Positions 16,826 to 23,984 of a stretch of 43,820 nt of DNA are shown piece by piece. Within the stretch, counting starts at the first letter, position 1. Each line of letters starts with the position of its first letter. Under the pieces are notes generated by a model. That model was not told where the DNA came from, did no database searches, and saw nothing but the letters and a program-made list of their open reading frames with translations. The position numbers were made by a program, and so were the translations under genes. Source of the stretch: Brevinematales bacterium. GTDB lineage: Bacteria; Spirochaetota; Brevinematia; Brevinematales; JAOACQ01. The stretch is taken from NCBI GenBank assembly GCA_020052515.1, contig JAGVOW010000019.1, positions 1 to 43,820 on the forward strand, written 5' to 3'.

Positions 16826-18277
16826 CTAATAAATAACTGACCAATATTGGTTAGAAGCAATAATTTCAGGTTTTTTTAACTCTTTCAAGCGTTGAGTAGG
16901 TAAAATCAATAAATTCGATTCACCGCGAATCAGTAAAAATTTTGAGATGGAATCGATCTTTTTTGGCTGAAGTTCTTTAATTGCGTTTGCAGTAAAATAT
17001 TCGGACGGAGACCATTCGCTTTGAATACGATAAATGTTTTTCAGATTTCCGGGAAAATTTTCACGGTGTATCTGTATTATAACATCCTGAAAGGCTTTTT
17101 TCTGAGCGGCTCCGGGAAAAGGAAAGAAAGTGTATCCACCTATCGCTATTTCAGTAATAATAAAAAAAATTGGAAGTAAAACAGCAATTGTTTTTTTAAA
17201 AAGAAAATGTTGATTTAGCATCATATCATGAAGGTGCCAGCCAATAAGAATAGAAAGGGCCGGAAATGCAGGCATGATATACCACTCCAGTTTTGTTTTG
17301 ACCAGAAAAGCAAATAATAAAGGCACAAAAATCCAGATAATAAAAATATGGTTTTGATAAAAAGGGTTTAATTTTATCAAAATTTTCGGCAATATGACAA
17401 CTCGATTTTTATAGAAAGGCAGAAAAAATAAAAACAAGGACCATGGTAAAAACTTCAAGAAAAGAGGTTCTAAATAATAAAAATTGGAAGAGGCTTGTTT
17501 TTCTATGGAAGAAAAGCTTCTCTGAACCAGATCATATTTTACCATGCTTTGAATAAAGACAAATCCATCCTGGAGATATCGGGCGAAAAGCCAGATGATA
17601 ATTGGGCTTAAGAAAATTATTAGACTAAAAAAGTAATGACGAAATTTCATTTTCTTATAAAAGCCTTCTGCTATAAAAAAGAGAAAAATTACACCCAGAA
17701 ATTCAAAAGAAGCAAAGCTTTTTAATAAAAAGGCAAAAGAAGTAGTAAAAAAACAAAAATAAAGATAATCGATATTTTTTACTGCTTTATCCAAGAGTGT
17801 AACACAAACTATCAATAGTAAAGTGAGAATAGAATCAAAATCCCCGGTTCTACCGCCATGGATATGAATAAAAGAAAAACAGGTGGTTAATATAGCGCCG
17901 CTGATAATAGAGATATTGTTTCCAAATTTTCGCCGGGCGAAAAGCATAGTTAAAATAATAGAAACTAAAGCTGAGAGCGCCGAAAAAAGCCTGAGAGAGA
18001 AAATATTTACGCCAAAGAGCTTAAAACTGATAGCAATAAGCCATATTCCCAAAGGCGGCTTGAGGTTCCAGTAGTCCGGCGTACCTTGATAAGTGTTTAC
18101 TATCCAGTTATTGCTTTTTACCATTTCAAACGCGCTCTGGCCATGCCGGGCTTCATCCCAATCCTGAACGGGGGCTTCCCATAAATTAAAAAATAAATTA
18201 AAAAAAGCGCAGAGGCAAATAAAAGCAAAAAAGATAGGATAGCGGATGTTGTTTTTATCTTTTTTAATCTCTCTCAT
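16826..18277 (-). CDS. membrane glycosyltransferase, ArnT/PMT (GT39/83) type
   Basis: The 483-residue protein has about 10-12 membrane segments. An early periplasmic loop carries DWDEARHGQSAFEMV and later YWNLKPPLGIWLI, the conserved DE and KPPL motifs of ArnT and protein O-mannosyltransferases. These move a sugar from a polyprenyl-phosphate carrier to lipid A, proteins or other acceptors on the outer face of the inner membrane. The acceptor cannot be told from sequence. Its ATG overlaps the stop codon of the upstream glycosyltransferase gene by 4 bases, so the two are coupled. Confidence 0.82.
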   Translation of the reverse strand: MREIKKDKNNIRYPIFFAFICLCAFFNLFFNLWEAPVQDWDEARHGQSAFEMVKSNNWIVNTYQGTPDYWNLKPPLGIWLIAISFKLFGVNIFSLRLFSALSALVSIILTMLFARRKFGNNISIISGAILTTCFSFIHIHGGRTGDFDSILTLLLIVCVTLLDKAVKNIDYLYFCFFTTSFAFLLKSFASFEFLGVIFLFFIAEGFYKKMKFRHYFFSLIIFLSPIIIWLFARYLQDGFVFIQSMVKYDLVQRSFSSIEKQASSNFYYLEPLFLKFLPWSLFLFFLPFYKNRVVILPKILIKLNPFYQNHIFIIWIFVPLLFAFLVKTKLEWYIMPAFPALSILIGWHLHDMMLNQHFLFKKTIAVLLPIFFIITEIAIGGYTFFPFPGAAQKKAFQDVIIQIHRENFPGNLKNIYRIQSEWSPSEYFTANAIKELQPKKIDSISKFLLIRGESNLLILPTQRLKELKKPEIIASNQYWSVIY

Positions 18278-19803
18278 TTGAAAGTACCCATGTCTTGAGG
18301 TGAATTGGTCAATGAAAAGTGCTGGATTTTTTCAATTTTTCCTTCGGCCAGGTTTAGAATAAAAAGAACGCCTTTGTTAACATGGTTCATTTGGATTAAT
18401 ATCTTTGCCTCTTCATGATTTTCCCAGTAGGCAAGATTGCGCTGAGCGTAAACAACATACTGTGGATCAATCGATAAGCCTTCTCCTTTTAGAAAAACGA
18501 CTTCGTCGTTTTGCGCATTTTTTTTAATTGCTAATCCAATATCTTTATAATGGCTGTGAGCTCCATAGGAATTGATAGCATAAAATTGAATGATGGATAA
18601 GATAACGGCAATCCCTAAAGCCAAACGATAAGAATAAAAAATATTCTTTTTATCTGATGCATAAATTCTTGCCGATAACACTCCCACCAGCATAGAAATA
18701 AAAACACTTGACTTTAAAACGGCAAAATCATGGATACTGGTGAAATTAAAAAAAACGAAGTGGTGCGTTAATACAGGGAGGACAGATGCCAGAAAAGCGG
18801 GAATTAACCATTTATTCTTATCTTTCCAGTCAAAAGGCATTTTTTTTGTTTTAATAAAACCATAAATCAACAAAATAAGAAAAGGAAGATACCCTTCAAT
18901 ATAGTTCAATAAAATGTTTGCCCAGGCGAGCGGATTTAAAAAGTGCTGGCCGCCTGAGGCATGGCTGATATCCCCCGTGCGGAATAAGAATTTTTCACGG
19001 GCATAATCAATATAAGCTTGCCACCCACTGATTTGCGAGTATTGCCAGAGAGTCAGTATGATTGCGGCTGCCGTGACCAGAATTACTGTCAAAGCCATAG
19101 CCTTTATGCGTTTCTGTTTCCATCTTAAAAGAGTGTGAACGGCAAGAGAGAAAGAGAAAAATATACCCAGCCATTCTGTGTAAATCGTGAAAAACAGGGC
19201 TGCCCCCAGAAGAAAAATCCATCGGTATTTTCTGTCTGCCAAAAATTTTAAAAAGAAAAAAAGACTGGCTATGAAGAACGGCTGAACAATCGTATCCGAC
19301 ATATAAACATTAGCTTGAAACCATAAAACAGCAGGTGAAAACAAATAGGTGATAGAGGCAGCTAAAGAAGAAAAATCCAGGGCGGTTTCATCTTTATCTT
19401 TCAGGATTAACCGGCAAATAAGAAAAATTAGAAAAGCGCTGACCAGGTGGAAAAAAAGATTAAAAATTTGAAGCCCTAAAATATTTGGATAAATCCCCGC
19501 GGCTTTAAAAAAAAAGTAGGGCAGAATGAAAGCAAAAGGCGGAAAAGAAAGATAATAAAGATTGCCGTTTTTATCCCGAAGAGCAAGGCCATAATTAATA
19601 TTTTTATCTGCCGGCTTGCTGTAAGTCAGGCAAGGGCTAAAAAAAACATTCCATGGCCCTTCTTCATAAAATATCTGTATATGCCGAAGAGAAGTAGATG
19701 TCAGCCATTCGTGATGAACACTCAAAGGCCTGTTTAGAAAGGGCAGCCGTAACAGGACGCTGATTAAAAAAAAGAAGAGCAATATTCCAATATTTCTTTT
19801 CAA
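18274..19803 (-). CDS. membrane glycosyltransferase (GT39-like)
   Basis: About 509 residues with roughly 11 membrane helices. An early loop has LNRPLSVHHEWLTS, in the place where PMT-type enzymes carry their acidic active site, followed by a long loop with DKNGNLYYLSFPPFAFILPY, which resembles the KPPL region. The likely role is sugar transfer from a polyprenyl-phosphate donor, paired with the next gene. Clear DE residues are lacking, so the family call is weaker than for its neighbour. I prefer the TTG start at 19803, with CAGGAAA upstream. A longer frame to 19863 has no visible ribosome site. Confidence 0.65.
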   Translation of the reverse strand: MKRNIGILLFFFLISVLLRLPFLNRPLSVHHEWLTSTSLRHIQIFYEEGPWNVFFSPCLTYSKPADKNINYGLALRDKNGNLYYLSFPPFAFILPYFFFKAAGIYPNILGLQIFNLFFHLVSAFLIFLICRLILKDKDETALDFSSLAASITYLFSPAVLWFQANVYMSDTIVQPFFIASLFFFLKFLADRKYRWIFLLGAALFFTIYTEWLGIFFSFSLAVHTLLRWKQKRIKAMALTVILVTAAAIILTLWQYSQISGWQAYIDYAREKFLFRTGDISHASGGQHFLNPLAWANILLNYIEGYLPFLILLIYGFIKTKKMPFDWKDKNKWLIPAFLASVLPVLTHHFVFFNFTSIHDFAVLKSSVFISMLVGVLSARIYASDKKNIFYSYRLALGIAVILSIIQFYAINSYGAHSHYKDIGLAIKKNAQNDEVVFLKGEGLSIDPQYVVYAQRNLAYWENHEEAKILIQMNHVNKGVLFILNLAEGKIEKIQHFSLTNSPQDMGTFK

Positions 19804-19904
19804 TATAATTTCCTGGTTAAATTTATAAAATAAGATTATAATAGAAAAAATGCGAAAAATCAAATAGAGGTTTATAATAAGAACTCAAAAAAAGGAGAGG
19901 CAAC

Positions 19905-20459
19905 GTGTCTAAACTGTTTTTTATCGGGACTATTCTTTTTCTTTTTTGCTCTTTGGGCTTTGCGGAGACTAATGATAGTGCCGTAAATACAATGGATTAT
20001 ATTGACAGCCAGACAAACGAGAACAAGCCATTTTTTCATAATTATATTGGTATTTATGGCGGTTTAACTACCGGTTATGGAATATCTTACCGTTACTGGA
20101 ATGATTGGGGAATTCAAGTGGTTTTTGCTCCCTATATCAGTTCTTCTCAGGTTGTGGTAGATTTAGGTGTAGTGGGGCTAAAAGATCTCTCTTATTCCAG
20201 ATGGTCGAAATTTTTTTTATACCTGGGAACGAGTGTTACTTACAATTATTATTCTGCTTATTATGGGTATTATGGTTCAGCTTCTCCTTATAGTTATTTT
20301 AATATTAATGTTGGTTGCGGGCCAGGAATGGAACTGATTTTATTGGATAATATTGGGTTGGACCTAATGTTCGGAATTGGCTTGTATAATCAAGTGACAG
20401 ACAAGGTTTCTACAACTATGAGTTTTACGGCTGAGGGCGGGATATTTTATATGTTTTAA
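19905..20459 (+). CDS. small outer-membrane beta-barrel protein
   Basis: This 184-residue protein has a signal peptide (MSKLFFIGTILFLFCSLGFA). It then has about eight glycine- and aromatic-rich amphipathic strands, such as NYIGIYGGLTTGYGISYRYW and YNYYSAYYGYYG. The last strand ends with Phe (GGIFYMF), the usual C-terminal signal for barrel insertion. An OmpA/OmpW-like 8-strand barrel is likely. The start is GTG with an excellent AAAGGAGAGG upstream. It stands alone, 42 bases before RNase P RNA. No function can be assigned. Confidence 0.65.
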   Translation: MSKLFFIGTILFLFCSLGFAETNDSAVNTMDYIDSQTNENKPFFHNYIGIYGGLTTGYGISYRYWNDWGIQVVFAPYISSSQVVVDLGVVGLKDLSYSRWSKFFLYLGTSVTYNYYSAYYGYYGSASPYSYFNINVGCGPGMELILLDNIGLDLMFGIGLYNQVTDKVSTTMSFTAEGGIFYMF

Positions 20460-20463
20460 AACT

Positions 20464-20487
20464 TTGACTTTTTCTTTGTAATATAAT
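20464..20487 (+). promoter_or_regulatory. possible promoter of rnpB
   Basis: TATAAT at 20482-20487 lies about 14 bases before the 5' end of RNase P RNA, as expected for a -10 box. TTGACT at 20464-20469 is only 12 bases upstream of it, so the -35 assignment is uncertain. Confidence 0.35.
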
Positions 20488-20631
20488 AAATTATAGAAAA
20501 AAGAGCAGGCTGGAGAAACGCCCTGCCTTATGGCGGGGAGGAAAGTCCGGGCATCAAAAAGCAGCGGGCCGGTTAATGGCCGGGGTTCTGTCTTCGGACG
20601 GGAAACGGAAAGCGCCACAGAAAACAGACCG

Positions 20632-20675
20632 CCCCCTTTGTAGAGACATACGGCCGTATGTCTCTACAAAGGGGG
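20632..20675. repeat. palindromic repeat inside rnpB (GTAGAGAC family, copy B)
   Basis: A perfect 44-bp palindrome: 22 bases from CCCCCTTTGTAGAGAC to ACGG are followed by their exact reverse complement. It sits between CAGACCG and TAAGGGTGAAA of RNase P RNA. E. coli has a much shorter hairpin there. Confidence 0.9.
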
Positions 20676-20786
20676 TAAGGGTGAAAAGGCGGTGTAAGAG
20701 ACCACCGCGGATTGCGTAAGCAATCCGGCATGGCAAGCCCCCCGCAATGCAAGGTTAAATAGACGCTTATCCTACTGCTTTGTAGG

Positions 20787-20848
20787 CGTCCCTCACCTTT
20801 TTTGTAGAGGCGTAAGGCCGTACGCCTCTACAAAAAAGGTGAGGGACG
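20787..20848. repeat. palindromic repeat inside rnpB (GTAGAGAC family, copy C)
   Basis: Arms of 28 bases (20787-20814 and 20821-20848) are perfect complements around loop AGGCCG. Inner arms read GTAGAGGCGTA/TACGCCTCTAC and outer arms CCCTCACC/GGTGAGGG, as in copy A. The three outermost pairs (CGT/ACG) may belong to the host RNA. Confidence 0.9.
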
Positions 20849-20950
20849 AAAAGCGCGGGTAAATCGCTGGATTTTGTTTGTAAAAACAAAACTAGATGGA
20901 TGTTTCTCTGTCACAGAACCCGGCTTACAGGCCTGCTCTATTATTAAATT

Positions 20951-21019
20951 TACGAGTAATTAGTTGCGAGTGACGAGTTATAAGCAACGTACTATGTAAC
21001 TCGCTACTCATCACTCGTA
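20951..21019. repeat. imperfect inverted repeat with CGAGT units after rnpB
   Basis: TACGAGTAATTAGTTGCGAGT (20951-20971) is complementary to 20999-21019 at 18 of 21 positions. The left arm also carries an extra GACGAGT unit. It lies between RNase P RNA and the next gene and has no T run. Confidence 0.65.
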
Positions 21020-21041
21020 TCTGATTTTAAGGTGGTATGCT

Positions 21042-21371
21042 ATGAGTGTATTACCCGTTGATCTCCAGGTTTTATTTTCAAAGGCTTCTGAGCATTCGGA
21101 AAATATAGCGCGTCAGTCAAATTCCAATCATATTATTAGTGTTGAGGGTTATGAGAAAATTCATAAGCAAAGTAAGGAAACGGATGAGAAAGTGAGCAAT
21201 TTAGATGAATATTCTCAGGATTTTACTAAAATCAACCCTGAAGGGAAAAGAAAAGAGGAACAGGCGCGAAAAAGAAAGAAAAAACTAAAAGAGAATGAAG
21301 AAGACACGGAGGATAATAAAAGAGCGCCCATGGAAGAGGGAAAGGGCGGAATTATAGATATTATTGATTGA
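21042..21371 (+). CDS. small charged hypothetical protein
   Basis: The 109-residue product begins MSVLPVDLQVLFSKASEHSE, a short amphipathic start, and then becomes very polar. A basic-acidic tract lies around residues 68-95 (KGKR...RKRKKKLKENEED), and the end is GGIIDIID. There is no signal peptide or membrane segment. AAGGTGG lies upstream of the ATG. I think similar small proteins occur in other spirochaetes, but that is recollection only. It overlaps the 3' end of the convergent HD-GYP gene by 11 bases. Confidence 0.6.
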   Translation: MSVLPVDLQVLFSKASEHSENIARQSNSNHIISVEGYEKIHKQSKETDEKVSNLDEYSQDFTKINPEGKRKEEQARKRKKKLKENEEDTEDNKRAPMEEGKGGIIDIID

Positions 21372-23715
21372 TAAAGTTTTCTCCTTTCTTAAAGATATAA
21401 TTTTTCTCTTTAAACAAAGTAATGCAGGCTTTCACTGCTTTTTCGTCGTAAAATTTTCCCTTATTTTTAGTGATTTCTTCCAGAGCTTTCTCTATTCCCA
21501 GAGCGGCACGGTAAGGCCGGTGAGATGAAATAGCTTCTACTACATCAGCAACGCAAAGTATTTTAGCTTCTATGCGGATTTGATCGCCGCTGAGGCCGAG
21601 CGGGTAACCGCTCCCGTCTAGTTTTTCGTGGTGCTGGTGGACAATGTCCGCGATGGGCCACGGAAATTCAATGTTCTTCAAGACATTGTATCCTATAGCC
21701 GGGTGCGTTTTAATCAATTGAAATTCAATATCTTGAAGCCTTCCGGGTTTGTTTAAAATTTCCGATGGGATGCAAATTTTCCCTAGATCATGAACCAGGC
21801 CCGCCATTCTGATGCTTTCCACAATTGACTTTGAAAGCCCCATCTCATCCGCGATGCCTCTGGCCAGGTCAGAAACTCGCCGCTGATGGCCGGCTGTGTA
21901 GGGGTCTCTCGTTTCCAGGATAAGAGCCATGGTTTCAATGTAGCCTTCCATTGCCTGGCGTATGCTTGTCAGACTCAAGTTGAGATTGTTTTTTTGTTCC
22001 TGTACTTCTTGAAATAAAATAGAACTCTGTAAGGCAATACTGATTAAATCTCTGAGTATTCGGTATATCCTTCTTTTTTCTTCGGGAACCATTTCAATAA
22101 TCATGAATCCTAAATTTTTCAGGGATTCTACTAAATAAGAAAAACGTTTCTTTTCAGGAAAACAATTTTTTGGCAGCAGTTTTTCTGAAAAAATATACTT
22201 TTCCCAATGACTGGGGTCTATGATTCCGGATTCATTGAAAGAAAGGACTATTTCTGCTTCCTTATCCTTTGTTTCTGAGTACAAGGAAATAAAGCATGTT
22301 TTGATTCCAACTTCCGGAAGCCTTCGGTTCAAAACATCGATCTGATGGGATTTGTCCAGAATATAATAAAGCTGCTGTTGAAGAATATTATTGATAAACC
22401 AATGGACTCCTAAAATTTCGTCCTGAGAGTAAATAGTGTTGTGAATAAATTCCTGGCAGAATAAAACAATCGAATGGTAGAACATATCTTCCGCCGCGGA
22501 AATTTTTTTTGCGTCTGTTATCATGGGAAGAATCGTAGAACGGAAAGCGGAAAACAAAATATGGAAAGAATTCCTTGAGTTTGTCGAGGAAGTTTCAGTG
22601 CTGGCGATTTGATTGACAAGTTTGTAAAACTCTTCTTTTTTATTTTTTTCTATGCCTTTTAAAAAAGCAGTAAAAAGATTCTGCGTTATTTTTTTTGAAG
22701 GGACTTTTATTTTATGATAAGATAATTTTTTTATAAATTGATCTGTTAATAGGGAAATATTATAATCGTTATCTAAATTTTCCAGCAAAGGTAAGGAGCA
22801 ATCTTCTTTTTTGCCCTTATAAGATTTTATTGAGCAATAGTAAGAACAGGAATCCCGGATAATTAATTCGGAAGGAAGGACGATTTTCTGTTCTACTTTT
22901 TTATGTGAAATAAGGTCTAAAAGAGCTTGAGAAGCAATTTTTCCCTGTTCATAAAGCGGCTGAGAAATAGTCGTCAAGGCGGGAATAGAAAAAGCGCTGA
23001 CGTTTAAATTGTCAAAACCAGTCACGATTACATCATAGGGAACGTAAATCCCTCTTTTCCTCAATTCTTCAATGGCGCCAATGGCCATGTGGTCATTTGA
23101 GGCAACAATCGCGTCAAACGAAACCTTTCTTTTATCCAGAAGTGTTTTTATTGCTTTTACTCCTGATTCAGGAAGAAAATCTCCTTTAACAACCAATTCA
23201 TCCTGAAGAGGTATTTGGTGTAAATGAAGCGCTTCCTTGTATACCGAATACCTTTCCTGAGCATCATGGTTTCCTTGAGTGCCTTTAATAAAAGCAATCC
23301 TCTTGCAGTTGTGCGTGGTAATGATATGCTCCATCAAGTCCAGAAAACCTTTTCGGTTTTCGATCAACACGCTGGGAATGTTCTCTATTTCATAACCGAT
23401 GCTCACAACAGGAAGGGGAGAAAAACTTTGACAGAAATATTTGATAGATTCAGAGCTGCAATCTCTCGCGATAGTAGCGGCAAGGATAATCAGCCCGTCT
23501 AAATTGTTTTTATTGACCAATTGATAGATTTTGTTCTGGTAAATCTCATATTGAAAATAGGTTTCAATAGCGCCGCCTTCAAAACACAATAAATTGATGT
23601 CGTTTTCTTCCACAAAGTTAATTACGCCTTTTAATATATTGGACTGATAAGAGCTTTCTATGTTATCAACAAGAAACCCAAATGTTGGCCGGTATTTTGA
23701 TTTTTTAGTTACCAT
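21361..23715 (-). CDS. LacI-type periplasmic-binding-like sensor fused to HD-GYP phosphodiesterase
   Basis: The 784-residue protein begins directly with a LacI/GalR-type effector domain (about 8-290). This includes FGFLVDNIESSYQSNILKGV, FDAIVASNDHMAIGAIEELR, DVIVTGFDNLNVSAFSIPAL and TTISQPLYEQGKIAS. The DNA-binding helix-turn-helix is missing and there is no signal peptide, so it senses a ligand in the cytoplasm. A mostly helical middle (300-580) is unassigned. The C-terminus is a complete HD-GYP domain: HDLGK at 642, HPAIGY, HQHHE, and DGSGYP near 700. HD-GYP enzymes degrade cyclic di-GMP. It is divergent from the chemoreceptor operon. Confidence 0.88.
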   Translation of the reverse strand: MVTKKSKYRPTFGFLVDNIESSYQSNILKGVINFVEENDINLLCFEGGAIETYFQYEIYQNKIYQLVNKNNLDGLIILAATIARDCSSESIKYFCQSFSPLPVVSIGYEIENIPSVLIENRKGFLDLMEHIITTHNCKRIAFIKGTQGNHDAQERYSVYKEALHLHQIPLQDELVVKGDFLPESGVKAIKTLLDKRKVSFDAIVASNDHMAIGAIEELRKRGIYVPYDVIVTGFDNLNVSAFSIPALTTISQPLYEQGKIASQALLDLISHKKVEQKIVLPSELIIRDSCSYYCSIKSYKGKKEDCSLPLLENLDNDYNISLLTDQFIKKLSYHKIKVPSKKITQNLFTAFLKGIEKNKKEEFYKLVNQIASTETSSTNSRNSFHILFSAFRSTILPMITDAKKISAAEDMFYHSIVLFCQEFIHNTIYSQDEILGVHWFINNILQQQLYYILDKSHQIDVLNRRLPEVGIKTCFISLYSETKDKEAEIVLSFNESGIIDPSHWEKYIFSEKLLPKNCFPEKKRFSYLVESLKNLGFMIIEMVPEEKRRIYRILRDLISIALQSSILFQEVQEQKNNLNLSLTSIRQAMEGYIETMALILETRDPYTAGHQRRVSDLARGIADEMGLSKSIVESIRMAGLVHDLGKICIPSEILNKPGRLQDIEFQLIKTHPAIGYNVLKNIEFPWPIADIVHQHHEKLDGSGYPLGLSGDQIRIEAKILCVADVVEAISSHRPYRAALGIEKALEEITKNKGKFYDEKAVKACITLFKEKNYIFKKGENFINQ

Positions 23716-23797
23716 AAATTAACTACCTAAAACTATACTACAGTGGGGCTTTTATAGTTACCATTTTATTATGGGCAGTTTTAAAATAAACCTTTCT

Positions 23798-23817
23798 GTC
23801 ATTTCATTCGAAATGAC
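23798..23817. promoter_or_regulatory. operator-like inverted repeat GTCATTTC-N4-GAAATGAC
   Basis: A perfect 8-bp inverted repeat lies in the divergent region between the HD-GYP and chemoreceptor genes. GAAATGAC occurs again at 23897-23904, 16 bases upstream of the chemoreceptor -35 box. The half-site spacing could suit a dimeric regulator. A larger GGGCAG (23773) and CTGCCC (23840) pair encloses the first site. Confidence 0.45.
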
Positions 23818-23920
23818 TTTTTAAAGCCAGTTTTTAGAGCTGCCCTTATTATAAATGATAAGACTTTTTTATCAAGTAAATTTTAGTTATAGGGACGAAA
23901 TGACAGTTCCCTGTTTTACC

Positions 23921-23948
23921 TTGACAGAAAGAAATTGTATGTTAAAAT
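23921..23948 (+). promoter_or_regulatory. promoter of chemoreceptor-ppx-ppk operon
   Basis: TTGACA (23921-23926) and TAAAAT (23943-23948) are 16 bases apart, about 37 bases before the start codon at 23985. This is a housekeeping-type promoter; I see no flagellar sigma-28 pattern. Confidence 0.8.
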
Positions 23949-23984
23949 AAATCGCATTTGAGTTTCAATTGGCTGGAGTTTTTT

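Larger units (their letters stand above)
20502..20939 (+). ncRNA. rnpB: RNase P RNA (bacterial A-like), enlarged by two palindromic insertions
   Basis: This is the catalytic RNA that matures tRNA 5' ends. The 5' AGAGCAGGC pairs with the 3' GCCTGCTCT to make P1. Conserved core segments are GAGGAAAGTCCGGGC (20538-20552), GCCACAGAAAACAGACCG, TAAGGGTGAAAAGGCGG, AAGGTTAAATAGA and ACAGAACCCGGCTTA (20913-20927). Total length is about 438 nt, against 377 in E. coli. The excess is mostly two palindromes, at 20632-20675 (P8/P9 region) and 20787-20848 (between the P15/P16 region and P18). The catalytic core blocks remain intact, so the RNA is probably functional. Helix assignments are by comparison with E. 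coli from memory. Confidence 0.95.

Noticed and set aside
20364-20736. Reverse-strand frames across rnpB
   Set aside because: They run through conserved RNase P RNA and its palindromes, with no ribosome site.
23716-23984. Direct repression of the chemoreceptor operon by the LacI-like protein
   Set aside because: The protein lacks the helix-turn-helix, so it cannot bind the inverted repeat in the usual way.
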